A stretch of DNA of 57,735 nucleotides, taken from IMG/VR virus record IMGVR_UViG_3300018083_000004, positions 1 through 57,735 of that record. One strand, 5' to 3'. The position numbers and the translations under genes were made by a program. The notes below the pieces were generated by a model. That model was not told the origin of the DNA and ran no database searches. It was given only the letters and a program-made list of their open reading frames with translations. Origin of the DNA: a virus. Shown here piece by piece: positions 1-6,758 of this stretch (position 1 is its first letter; every line of letters begins with the position of its first letter).

Positions 1-123
1 CGGACGCGGAGACGATTCACGGCATGCGGGAGAAGGCATGCGCATTCTGGTACGACCACGTAATGGCCAATGACCCACCGCCACCGATCCGACTGGAAGA
101 CGTCATACGCACCCTATTCCGAC
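1..123. repeat. Terminal direct repeat, left copy
   Basis: These 123 bases are identical to the last 123 bases of the window. The exonuclease reading frame continues through the repeat when the ends are joined, so the sequence is a circle of 57,612 bp read once plus the overlap. The overlap falls inside a coding gene and lacks any packaging-site look, so I read it as an assembly overlap of a circular or circularly permuted genome, not a true packaging repeat. Confidence 0.9.
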
Positions 124-464
124 GCGAGGTCGACACTATCATCGATGCCGATCCGGAGCTTGAGGGGCTGGTGCAGGAGTTGAAGCTGACCCGGCACGCC
201 GCCAAGAGCTGCAGGGAACGAGACGAGGAGCTGCGTTTTCAGATCGGCGTGCGCGTGCTCGGCGCCGACGTAGTCTCCACTCCCAGCAAAACGCCCAAGC
301 ACGTCGTCTACATTGATGGGCAAACCGCGCTCACCGTCAGCTATCAGAAACAGAACCGCATCGACGCCGACAAGCTGCGCGAGGAGTTTCCTGACGTGGC
401 GGTGGCGGTCACTAAGCAGAACGAGTTTTTCAGCTACAACCTACCGAGAGGAAAGAAAACATGA
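1..464 (+). CDS. YqaJ-like viral exonuclease, 3' part (starts at 57045)
   Basis: C-terminal part of the exonuclease begun at 57045. The frame is open from base 3, and codon 24-26 corresponds to 57636 in the other copy. The stop at 462-464 overlaps the recT ATG at 461. The C-terminal portion is charged and probably contacts DNA or the annealase. The gene looks fragmentary only because the circle was cut here. Confidence 0.85.
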   Translation, partial: DAETIHGMREKACAFWYDHVMANDPPPPIRLEDVIRTLFRREVDTIIDADPELEGLVQELKLTRHAAKSCRERDEELRFQIGVRVLGADVVSTPSKTPKHVVYIDGQTALTVSYQKQNRIDADKLREEFPDVAVAVTKQNEFFSYNLPRGKKT

Positions 465-1318
465 GCCAAGATTTAAAATCCGTGGCCACCGCTGCCCCAG
501 GCGCACCTGCGCGCAAACAGACCTTCCCGCAGATGCTGGAATCATTCAAAGGGGAGATCGTGCGCGCCTTGCCGCAGCATCTGAACGGCGAGCGCATGGC
601 GCGTATCGCTCTCACTGCCTTCCGGCGCACGCCTAAACTGGCTCAGTGTGACCCGCGCAGCGTCTTTGCGGCAGTGATCCAGGCGTCGCAGTTGGGCCTC
701 GAGCCGGACACGCTCGGCCGTTCCTATCTGGTGCCCTACGGCACCGAATGTCAGTTCATTCCTGGCTGGAAAGGACTGATGGATCTCATGAACCGCTCCG
801 GTCAGGGCAGCGCGTGGGCGAAGGCTGTATTCGCTGGTGATGAATTCGACTACGGTCTGGGCGATCGCCCGTTCGTAAAACACAAGCCCTGTGGCGAGAG
901 CAACCCGAACAAGATGCTCTATACCTACGCGGTGGGCTGGGTGAAAGAAGCGGATTGGCCCCATGTGGAGGTGTGGTCGAACGCTCGCGTTATGGCCCAT
1001 CGCGATCGATACAACAAAGTCGGCAAGAAACACTATTCCTACGAGAACTGGGAGATGTACGCGCGCAAGGTCGTGCTGCTGCAAGTGCTTAAGTACATGC
1101 CATGCTCGGCCGAGTTGGCGACGGCAATGGCGCTGAACGATGCAGCAGACCGGGGCAGCCAGGGCATGACCGTGCAGGACGCTATCGAGGGCACATGGAC
1201 GCCGGCGGTGGACGAGGAGACGCCTCAGCAACAGGCGGAGACGAACACCAAGACAGAAGAAAAAGCGGAAGTGAAAACCGAAGCGGCGAAGGTGTCGACG
1301 ACGATGCAAGTGGAGTGA
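461..1318 (+). CDS. recT: RecT-family single-strand annealing protein
   Basis: DNA-annealing recombinase that pairs complementary single strands made by the upstream exonuclease. The 285-residue length fits RecT. The core is easy to recognise: P-K-L-A-x-C-D-P-x-S, then AVIQASQLGLEPD (about residues 70-83), a Q-F-I-P-G-W-K-G segment, W-S-x-A-x-V-M-A-H-R and a YARKVVLLQVLKYMP helix. The C-terminal 50 residues are acidic and low complexity (many E, T, K), as in other RecT proteins, where this tail modulates partner binding. Its ATG overlaps the exonuclease stop (ATGA), so the two are probably translationally coupled. Confidence 0.92.
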   Translation: MSQDLKSVATAAPGAPARKQTFPQMLESFKGEIVRALPQHLNGERMARIALTAFRRTPKLAQCDPRSVFAAVIQASQLGLEPDTLGRSYLVPYGTECQFIPGWKGLMDLMNRSGQGSAWAKAVFAGDEFDYGLGDRPFVKHKPCGESNPNKMLYTYAVGWVKEADWPHVEVWSNARVMAHRDRYNKVGKKHYSYENWEMYARKVVLLQVLKYMPCSAELATAMALNDAADRGSQGMTVQDAIEGTWTPAVDEETPQQQAETNTKTEEKAEVKTEAAKVSTTMQVE

Positions 1319-1322
1319 AACC

Positions 1323-1493
1323 GTGGACAAAGTTATCGATCTGGGGACGCAGGAAACCGTCACCGATCTGCAATCGATCGAACGTGTAGCGGATTCTATC
1401 GACAGGCAAGTCAGGCGTTTGCTTGGATTGCCTGACGGCGCTCTGCTGGAAGTAATCAACGCAAAGGTGGAGATAACACGTAATGAGCATTGA
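1323..1493 (+). CDS. Small early protein, unknown (56 aa)
   Basis: GTG-started frame directly after recT (4-base gap), overlapped by the next small gene at 1483. The product is helical and mixed-charge (MDKVIDLG... with two VTDLQ/VADSID-like amphipathic stretches). No motif is recognised. Position between recT and the ATPase suggests an accessory of the recombination operon; the frame is supported mainly by tight packing. Confidence 0.5.
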   Translation: MDKVIDLGTQETVTDLQSIERVADSIDRQVRRLLGLPDGALLEVINAKVEITRNEH

Positions 1494-1584
1494 TAGCTGC
1501 CCGATCTGCGGCTGTGGTCGGTTCGGCCGGTTTCGCAGGGCATGGTGGAAGACTGGCATACCGACGCTACTGAGAAAAATATGA
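1483..1584 (+). CDS. Mini zinc-ribbon-like protein (33 aa)
   Basis: Short frame overlapping the previous stop by 11 bases and the next ATG by 4 (ATGA at 1581-1584). It begins MSIDSCPICGCG, a C-x2-C-x-C knuckle, followed by a basic aromatic stretch (RFGRFRRAWW). It looks like a minimal nucleic-acid-binding zinc knuckle. The overlaps on both sides and the start-of-gene knuckle support it, but a 33-residue frame can arise by chance. Confidence 0.4.
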   Translation: MSIDSCPICGCGRFGRFRRAWWKTGIPTLLRKI

Positions 1585-3380
1585 AACTCAACCGCCTGAA
1601 GATCACCAACTTCCTGCGCATCAAGCAGATCGATGTGCAGCTGAGAACGCCGGTGATCGGGCTGTTCGGTGACAATGAAGCGGGCAAGAGCAGCGTTGCA
1701 GATGGCGTAAGGTTGGCAATGCTCGGCGATCTTGGGCGCATCAACTTGAAAAAGGACGCCGCGCAACTGATCCGCGACGGCGCCAAGGGTGCCAGCGTGG
1801 AGTTGCACAGCGACGCCGGCCTATTCGCGGCCACCATCGGCACCTCGATCAAGACGACTGGCGCATGGGCGCAGGGCGCGGCGATCGATGCGGCGTTTGT
1901 CGAAGCCGTGCTCTCACCGCACCGCTTCGCCGCCATGGCCGACGACGAGCGGCGTGCGTTTCTATTCAAGCTCACTGGCCGCCCAGTCACCCGCGAGGAG
2001 ATCGCCGAGCGCCTGAAGGCCCACGATTGCGACGACGCCAAGACGCGCGTCATCTTGTTGCTGACGTTTCGCGAGGGGTTCCCTGCGGCTGAACGCGAGG
2101 CGCAGCGTTATGCCACGGAGTCCAGGGGCGCTTTCAAGCAAGTCACCGGCGACATCTGGGGTTCCAGGCAGTCGGCCGACTGGCGCGCGCCGGTACCGCC
2201 AGTGGTGCCGGGTGAACGGGTTGATTTGGATCAAGTGCAGGCGGCCGAGCTCAAGGTGGCCGAGCTGAACCAGGCCATCGGCGCGGCCCGTGAGAAGATC
2301 GACACGCACCGGGCCAACCTAGCTCTCATGAACGTGTTACGACAGCAGGCCAGACAACACGCTCGAGCGAGCGAGGCGCGCAATGCGGCAGAGCAGCAAT
2401 TGAAAGAACACCAGGCCAAGGTCGAACGCGCTCGCGGGATCGCCGCCGCCTACGAGGAAGCCTCGCGCCTATACCGGGCCGGGGTCCGGCCGGTGGTCAC
2501 CACGTATCCGTGTCCGGAGTGCGGCGTCGTGCTTGAATTGATCGACGCCAAGCTGGTGCCGCACGTCGAGGACCACAACGAGGAGCTGGACATCGCCCCG
2601 GAGCCGCCGCCGGAATATATCGATCTGCCGGCGCTCGAACGCGGGCTGAAGGTGCTGGAGAGCGCGGCCAAGGACCGGCAGCGTCAAGTCGACGACACGG
2701 ATGCCGCGGCGCGGCGGTTGGCTGAGATGGAAGCGGCCGAGCAACCCGACCCGATGGATCTGCCGGACCTGCAGAGCCGGCTCGCCGAAGCCATGGACTA
2801 CGCCAAGGCCGCGCGGGCGCAGCTGAACGCGCAGGACAATCGACAACAGGCACTCGATCAGGCCGAGCAGACTACCGCGAAGGCCGCCCGGGCGCACCAG
2901 GACGTGCTGCAGTGGGTGCGCCTAGCCGCCTGTCTGGGACCATCAGGCGTGCCGGGAGAATTGCTCAGCGAGACGCTGGCGCCGTTCAACGCCCGCTTGC
3001 GCCATACGTCTGGCCTGGCCGGCTGGCGGCAGCCTCTGGTGGCGGACGACATGCGGATTCTGATCGACGGGCGATCGTATGGCTTACTCAGCCGCTCAGC
3101 CAGGTTTAGAGCCGACGTCCTGCTGGCCGAGGCAATAACTCACTTGTCCGGCTTCCGCTTCCTGCTACTCGACGAGATCGACATCTGCGACATCCCGAAC
3201 CGCGTGCGGCTGATCGCGTTGCTCGATGCGCTGGCGGGAGCCGGCGAGATCGACACGGCCATCATGCTGGGAACGCTGAAAGCGTTGCCGAAGGGCCTGC
3301 CGGAGACGATGGAGGCGCATTGGTTGGAGGACGGGGCGCTGAAGCTGGACGAACAGAAGATGGCGGAGGTGGCGACATGA
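1581..3380 (+). CDS. SMC/Rad50-like ATPase with a zinc-hook CxxC
   Basis: Chromosome-maintenance-type ATPase (599 aa). The N-terminal half-site has a Walker A at residues 30-38 (GDNEAGKSS); a Walker B (LLLDEID, D531-E532) lies near the C-terminus. Between them are two long coiled-coil stretches around a CPECG motif (C311/C314), which resembles the Rad50 zinc hook. This is RecF/SbcC/Rad50 architecture in a compact form. I start at 1581, overlapping the previous stop, because MKLNRLKITNFLRI is the canonical beginning of this family; an upstream ATG at 1542 would add 13 non-conserved residues. The place right after exo-recT suggests a role in DNA-end processing. No SbcD-like nuclease partner is seen nearby. 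Confidence 0.8.
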   Translation: MKLNRLKITNFLRIKQIDVQLRTPVIGLFGDNEAGKSSVADGVRLAMLGDLGRINLKKDAAQLIRDGAKGASVELHSDAGLFAATIGTSIKTTGAWAQGAAIDAAFVEAVLSPHRFAAMADDERRAFLFKLTGRPVTREEIAERLKAHDCDDAKTRVILLLTFREGFPAAEREAQRYATESRGAFKQVTGDIWGSRQSADWRAPVPPVVPGERVDLDQVQAAELKVAELNQAIGAAREKIDTHRANLALMNVLRQQARQHARASEARNAAEQQLKEHQAKVERARGIAAAYEEASRLYRAGVRPVVTTYPCPECGVVLELIDAKLVPHVEDHNEELDIAPEPPPEYIDLPALERGLKVLESAAKDRQRQVDDTDAAARRLAEMEAAEQPDPMDLPDLQSRLAEAMDYAKAARAQLNAQDNRQQALDQAEQTTAKAARAHQDVLQWVRLAACLGPSGVPGELLSETLAPFNARLRHTSGLAGWRQPLVADDMRILIDGRSYGLLSRSARFRADVLLAEAITHLSGFRFLLLDEIDICDIPNRVRLIALLDALAGAGEIDTAIMLGTLKALPKGLPETMEAHWLEDGALKLDEQKMAEVAT

Positions 3381-3682
3381 AGCAACGCGAAATCGCTCGG
3401 CAGATTTGGAGGAAGGGCAAGCCGGTGCCGGACGGCATTGTATTGATCGAGATTGCATTGAAGCGAGGGCGCTGTCGCTGGTGTCGCTGCACGGATTCTC
3501 GTGCCTGCGAACAGGGCTGCAGCTGGTCCGATAAAGCGCATACGCTGTGCAGCTCGTGCACGTCATTCGATCGTCTAATGCGCTCTGCAACAGGACGCCG
3601 CCGGCTGGCGCAGATCATTTCAGCGCGTCGAGCTCGCCGGCCAATCAATGGGACTTCGCCCGCGCTCTCAGGCGCCCAGTGA
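3377..3682 (+). CDS. Small cysteine-rich phage protein (101 aa)
   Basis: Begins with ATGA overlap on the ATPase stop. A cysteine cluster C-R-W-C-R-C-T-D-S-x-A-C-E-x-G-C ... L-C-S-S-C occupies about residues 33-62. This arrangement (C-x2-C-x-C-T-D-x2-A-C-x2-G-C-x-W) recurs in many phage and prophage small proteins of unknown function and is presumably a zinc-binding fold. The C-terminal third is arginine-rich, consistent with nucleic-acid contact. Confidence 0.6.
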   Translation: MKQREIARQIWRKGKPVPDGIVLIEIALKRGRCRWCRCTDSRACEQGCSWSDKAHTLCSSCTSFDRLMRSATGRRRLAQIISARRARRPINGTSPALSGAQ

Positions 3683-3776
3683 GAGCAACACTAAACCGCC
3701 GGGCAAACGTGTGTGAAAGAGTCGGAACGCGACAGGCGGGTTGGAGTCCCACCCATTTTTATGGAGAGAGCAGGCG

Positions 3777-3959
3777 ATGCCGACTGACTACAGCGTGCCG
3801 ATGGTACAGCTGCGCAACGACATCGACCCGCTATCCAGGGCACTCCAGGAAGGGCGGCGCGAGGACGCGATCGAGATATCTCAACGCATGCGCCGGTGCG
3901 TGTTCGAGGTGATCGCGTGGGCGGATAGGATGATAGAGCAGGCGAGCGATGACCGATGA
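3777..3959 (+). CDS. Small early protein, unknown (60 aa)
   Basis: ATG at 3777 follows a GGAGAG ribosome-binding site at 3763-3769; an in-frame ATG at 3741 lacks one. The product is a short helical protein (MPTDYSVPMVQLRNDIDPL...). Its stop lies inside the next gene, which starts at 3949. The 90 bases before it hold no recognisable gene. Confidence 0.55.
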   Translation: MPTDYSVPMVQLRNDIDPLSRALQEGRREDAIEISQRMRRCVFEVIAWADRMIEQASDDR

Positions 3960-4176
3960 AAAGATGAAAGAGATTGCGCGAAAGCACTGCCAAGCCGAGA
4001 TTAGCTCGGTATCAGAGCTTACCGTCATCGCCGCCATCGCCGAAGCCGTGGCGCTGGAGAACGAAAGATGCGTGAAGGCTATACAGAAGTTAGCCGGACC
4101 GGTGCGATTGGGAAGCACCTGGCCTACTGCGGAGATGTGTATTGAAGCCATCCGCCAATTCGATAAGGAGGGGTGA
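3949..4176 (+). CDS. Small early protein, unknown (75 aa)
   Basis: Overlaps the previous gene by 11 bases. It is helical, with a central alanine-rich amphipathic helix (SELTVIAAIAEAVALENERC) and a C-terminal EMCIEAIRQF. This resembles the many short phage proteins that carry an LENERC-type helix but have no assigned role. Confidence 0.6.
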   Translation: MTDEKMKEIARKHCQAEISSVSELTVIAAIAEAVALENERCVKAIQKLAGPVRLGSTWPTAEMCIEAIRQFDKEG

Positions 4177-4395
4177 TTGATCGCGCAGCTCGGCATCGCC
4201 TTCTTCAGCTGCAGCGCCATCTGGCTGGTCGCGAGAAAGGAACAGAGCTGGCGCCTGTTGGGGTATCTGCTCGGGCTGATGGGCCAGCCGTTCTGGGTGT
4301 ACGCCACGATCGACAATCACCAGTGGGGCATGCTGGCCGTATCCGTCTGGTGCACCTATGCATGGTGCATGGGTATCAGGAACCATTGGAATTGA
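4177..4395 (+). CDS. Small two-helix membrane protein (72 aa)
   Basis: A TTG start at 4177 is set by an AAGGAGG site at 4165-4171. Two hydrophobic stretches (about residues 2-18 and 47-66, aromatic-rich, with WVYATIDNHQWG between) predict a hairpin in the inner membrane. Similar small membrane proteins often lie near phage integrases; no function is known to me. Confidence 0.6.
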   Translation: MIAQLGIAFFSCSAIWLVARKEQSWRLLGYLLGLMGQPFWVYATIDNHQWGMLAVSVWCTYAWCMGIRNHWN

Positions 4396-4841
4396 CCGGA
4401 AGCGGCTATAATGAGACACTGACGCTCCATCAGGCAGCGGCGTATCTGCATATGCATCCGGAGACGCTGCGCGAACGCGCTGCCGCTAACATCGTGAAGG
4501 GGGCGAAGCCGGGAAGATCCTGGGTGTTCAGGCTAGAAGACCTGAACGCGTATCTCATTTCGCTGCAAGGGCCACGGGAGCCAGCGTGTCGCTCTATCGC
4601 GTCGGTGTCATCTGGTACGTCGATATCGGGATACGCGGACTGCCCCGACTTCGGGAATCAACTGGAACTCATGATCGGGGCGCGGCGCAGCAATACCACG
4701 ACCAAAGACGCGCGCAACTCTGGCGGCAGGCGAGGCTCGGCGAAAGTCCTGCCGTTCAAGCCACCTTCCGAGCCGCCGCCAAGCTCTGGACCGACGACCG
4801 GCCGCGGCAGAGGGAAGACCTCTACCGCCTCCGGTGGCTGA
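4392..4841 (+). CDS. Excisionase-like helix-turn-helix protein overlapping int
   Basis: The frame contains a MerR/HTH_17-type DNA-binding domain: LTLHQAAAYLHMHPETLRER followed by the wing G-R-S-W-V-F-R and L-E-D-L-N-A-Y-L. This is the fold of many phage excisionases and of DNA-bending partners of tyrosine integrases. I take the TTG at 4392 (AGGAA at 4378-4382) as start; ATG 4362 is an alternative. The frame stays open 256 bases into the integrase gene, giving a long low-complexity tail (Ser, Pro, Gly, Arg) that may not be functional. Position just before int fits Xis. Confidence 0.6.
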   Translation: MTGSGYNETLTLHQAAAYLHMHPETLRERAAANIVKGAKPGRSWVFRLEDLNAYLISLQGPREPACRSIASVSSGTSISGYADCPDFGNQLELMIGARRSNTTTKDARNSGGRRGSAKVLPFKPPSEPPPSSGPTTGRGRGKTSTASGG

Positions 4842-5569
4842 TACAGCAGTTCGGCGATCGCCAGCTGGTGGAACTCACCGTCGACTATCTGGAGACGGTG
4901 CTGCAGGCCAAGAACAACACCCCTGGTTCCTACAATCGCTACGTCACCCTCATCCTGGCAATTCTGCGCCGGGCCCAGCGTCGAGACTGGCTGGCAACGC
5001 TGCCGGATTTGCGACGTCGCCAGGAGCCGCGGGGGCGCATCCGGTGGTTGACGCACGACGAATGGCAGCGCTTGCGCAGGCACCTGCCGCCCTATCTCGA
5101 GCAGATGGCGTGTTTTGCCCTGGCCACCGGGTTGCGAGAAAATAACGTGCTCAATCTGGAATGGGCAGAGGTGGACATGGATCGACGCGTGACGTGGATC
5201 CACGCTGACGAGGCGAAGGCGGGGGACGCGATCGGGGTGCCGCTGAACGACGACGCGATTGAAGTGCTACGTGAGAGAGAGGGACAGGACGCGACTTGGG
5301 TGTTTGCCCTGGACGGCGTGCCGATCTATAAGGCGAGCAATCGGCAGTGGTATCGGGCACTCAAGGCGGCGGGCCTGGAGGGGTTCAGGTGGCACGATTT
5401 GCGGCACACGTGGGCGAGCTGGCACGTGGCCGCAGGAACGCCCCTGGAGGTGCTGCAGAAGCTCGGGGGATGGAAGACGCTTAGCATGGTGATGCGCTAC
5501 GCACACCTGGCGCCTGGGCACCTGGCACAGTACGCGGGGAATGCGATGCAGAGGAGGCGAAGGGCGTGA
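4586..5569 (+). CDS. int: Tyrosine-family integrase
   Basis: Site-specific recombinase that inserts and excises the phage. GTG start at 4586 with GGGAG at 4576-4580. It is 327 aa: an N-terminal arm-type region, a core-binding SAM-like helix bundle (about 55-145) and a catalytic domain. Catalytic residues visible are R184 (ATGLREN), K211, H270-x2-R273 (WHDLRHTW), W296 in GGWKT (replacing the second histidine) and Y305 (MVMRYAHL). It ends two bases before a candidate protein-binding repeat and 57 bases before a tRNA gene, the usual place for an attachment site. Confidence 0.95.
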   Translation: MSLYRVGVIWYVDIGIRGLPRLRESTGTHDRGAAQQYHDQRRAQLWRQARLGESPAVQATFRAAAKLWTDDRPRQREDLYRLRWLIQQFGDRQLVELTVDYLETVLQAKNNTPGSYNRYVTLILAILRRAQRRDWLATLPDLRRRQEPRGRIRWLTHDEWQRLRRHLPPYLEQMACFALATGLRENNVLNLEWAEVDMDRRVTWIHADEAKAGDAIGVPLNDDAIEVLREREGQDATWVFALDGVPIYKASNRQWYRALKAAGLEGFRWHDLRHTWASWHVAAGTPLEVLQKLGGWKTLSMVMRYAHLAPGHLAQYAGNAMQRRRRA

Positions 5570-5570
5570 A

Positions 5571-5593
5571 GTTACGTCACAGCCTACGCCATA
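5571..5593 (+). repeat. Direct repeat A flanking the tRNA/attP region
   Basis: Contains ACGTCACA followed by an imperfect ACG-C-CATA block. A second copy in the same orientation lies at 5747-5769. The pair brackets the tRNA, so they are candidates for integrase arm or excisionase binding sites. This is inferred from position and similarity only. Confidence 0.45.
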
Positions 5594-5626
5594 TGATTTT
5601 TCGGGAATAACGCTAAGTCATTGATT

Positions 5627-5701
5627 GGGCGGTTAGTTCAGTGGTAGAGAACTGTCCTCACACGGCAGGGGTCACTGGTTCGAGCCCAGTACCGCCCACC
5701 A
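5627..5701 (+). tRNA. tRNA-Val (anticodon CAC), with encoded CCA
   Basis: Cloverleaf of 72 nt plus an encoded CCA (5699-5701). The acceptor stem is a perfect 7 bp (GGGCGGT/ACCGCCC), the anticodon stem 5 bp with one G-U pair (CTGTC/GGCAG), the loop CTCACAC gives anticodon CAC (reads GUG), and the T stem is perfect (ACTGG/CCAGT). The D stem is weak: G10 faces A25 and T11 pairs with G24. The 3' half looks like a normal bacterial tRNA-Val while the D arm has drifted. Lying 57 bp after int, it is probably the attP core, with the 3' part identical to a host tRNA gene. Confidence 0.88.
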
Positions 5702-5746
5702 ACAAAACCAGGCACTTGCAGGCACAAACAGGGGCAAAAAAGGCCA

Positions 5747-5769
5747 GTCACGTCACAATTACGGCATAG
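5747..5769 (+). repeat. Direct repeat B flanking the tRNA/attP region
   Basis: Second copy of the ACGTCACA-containing element (compare 5571-5593), same strand, 176 bp away. The stretch 5702-5795 between the tRNA and the convergent late operon also holds three GGCA-starting near-repeats (ggcacttgca, ggcacaaaca, ggggcaaaaa) that could be arm sites. No gene is seen there. Confidence 0.45.
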
Positions 5770-5795
5770 GGAAAGCACGGGAGAGAAGAGAGAGG

Positions 5796-5984
5796 CTATT
5801 CCTTGGTGAATTCCACAGTGTAGGTGGCCCCGAGCACGAACTGATCGGCGACGTCGGCCTGCGTGGTCGATAGTTGGATCTCGCCCGGTCCCTGCGTCGG
5901 CTTGAGCACAACGGTCTGCGTCTCCGCTGCCGGCGCTTTCACTTCTCGGATCACTCGATCGACTATGAAACGCGTGCGTATCAT
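5796..5984 (-). CDS. Hypothetical protein at end of late operon (62 aa)
   Basis: Last gene of the long minus-strand operon. ATG at 5984 is preceded by GAGGG. The sequence is beta-rich (TQTVVLKPTQGPGEIQLSTTQ..., ending YTVEFTKE) without cysteines or membrane segment. It resembles small virion-associated or lysis-cluster proteins, but no family is recognised. Confidence 0.6.
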   Translation of the reverse strand: MIRTRFIVDRVIREVKAPAAETQTVVLKPTQGPGEIQLSTTQADVADQFVLGATYTVEFTKE

Positions 5985-5997
5985 GGTGCCCTCAACA

Positions 5998-6339
5998 CTA
6001 AGGTTCCTGCGCCGCCGGCGCCGCCCAGCGCCGGATCGACTCGACGGAGAGCGGCTCGTTCATCAGCTTCTTGGCCCACTCCGGGCTGGGGATGAAGAAC
6101 CTGGCGCCGCTCTTGGGCGGCAGCGACTGGAAATGCACCCAGGTCTGCGTCGCCCGCGGGTCCTCGCACCAGAGCGCGCACTCGCGCAGCGCTTTCCCGT
6201 TGAGAAAGCACCAGATCGCGAGCTCGCGCGAAATGTCGCCGATGTCAATCGCCTGCGCGTCGATATCGGCAGCCTGCGCCGGATTATTTAGCGGTCGCGG
6301 TTGAGCAGTCCCATGATTGTCCACTCGTTTCAGTGCCAC
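5998..6339 (-). CDS. M15-peptidase-like protein, short and lacking a usual zinc ligand
   Basis: The last 70 residues resemble phage M15-type (D-Ala-D-Ala peptidase-like) proteins: A-I-D-I-G-D ... L-A-I-W-C ... A-L-W-C-E-D-P ... T-W-V-H-F-Q-S-L-P-P-K-S-G. The family normally has about 70 more residues before this and an S-x-H zinc ligand eight residues ahead of the AxD aspartate. Here that position reads A-A-D. The GTG start at 6339 follows the stop of the membrane gene by 5 bases. It could be a cell-wall hydrolase relic, a catalytically altered enzyme, or a structural protein. No other endolysin candidate is seen in the window. Confidence 0.45.
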   Translation of the reverse strand: MALKRVDNHGTAQPRPLNNPAQAADIDAQAIDIGDISRELAIWCFLNGKALRECALWCEDPRATQTWVHFQSLPPKSGARFFIPSPEWAKKLMNEPLSVESIRRWAAPAAQEP

Positions 6340-6344
6340 GGCCC

Positions 6345-6758
6345 TTAGTCCTTCCCGCTTCCACTCGGCTTTGGAAATCGCCTGTCATGGGTCAGAAGAT
6401 CGATCTTCAGATCCGAGATCCCTTTCCTGATCGCCATTCGATCCGCCAGGCTCTCGGCATCGATCGCCGCCCGCTCGTTCAATTGCCTCTGCACGTCTTG
6501 TAACAAGAGCGTCTGTTCCGATCTCACGCGATCAATTTCCAATTTCATCTGCGAATGCTCGGCGTTGATCTTCGCGTCGACGAGCGTTACGTGACCCGTT
6601 ATTCGCTCCTCCAAGCGTTGTGTCAGGATGTACCCGCCAAAGAACACCACAACCGTGATTTCGACCAACAACGGGATGGCGTAGGACTTGAGAACGGCAA
6701 AGACCGTCTCCTTGTCGGCTCCGCCCACAGCCATCGCTGCCAACCATTCGGGAGTCAT
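6345..6758 (-). CDS. Single-pass membrane protein with coiled coil (137 aa)
   Basis: One strong transmembrane helix (about residues 28-48, IPLLVEITVVVFFGGYIL) is followed by a charged helical tail with heptad-like spacing (residues 50-120). ATG at 6758 overlaps the upstream stop (ATGA). The layout suggests a holin-like or spanin-like lysis protein beside the M15-like gene, but neither role can be proven from sequence. Confidence 0.6.
   Translation of the reverse strand: MTPEWLAAMAVGGADKETVFAVLKSYAIPLLVEITVVVFFGGYILTQRLEERITGHVTLVDAKINAEHSQMKLEIDRVRSEQTLLLQDVQRQLNERAAIDAESLADRMAIRKGISDLKIDLLTHDRRFPKPSGSGKD

Noticed and set aside
542-2053. 503-aa minus-strand reading frame across recT and the ATPase
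   Set aside because: Shadow of strongly supported plus-strand genes; Arg/Ser/Leu-rich composition, no motif and no ribosome-binding site.
3683-3776. Gene-free gap after the cysteine-rich protein
   Set aside because: No promoter, terminator or conserved frame could be supported.
4173-4391. Long N-terminal extension of the excisionase-like frame from GTG 4173
   Set aside because: The extension is out of frame with the membrane-protein gene at 4177, which has an AAGGAGG site, and its residues have no conserved look.
4386-4412. TATAAT at 4407-4412 with TTGGAA upstream as a promoter for int
   Set aside because: The spacer is only 15 bases and the site lies within the HTH gene; kept as possible but not listed.
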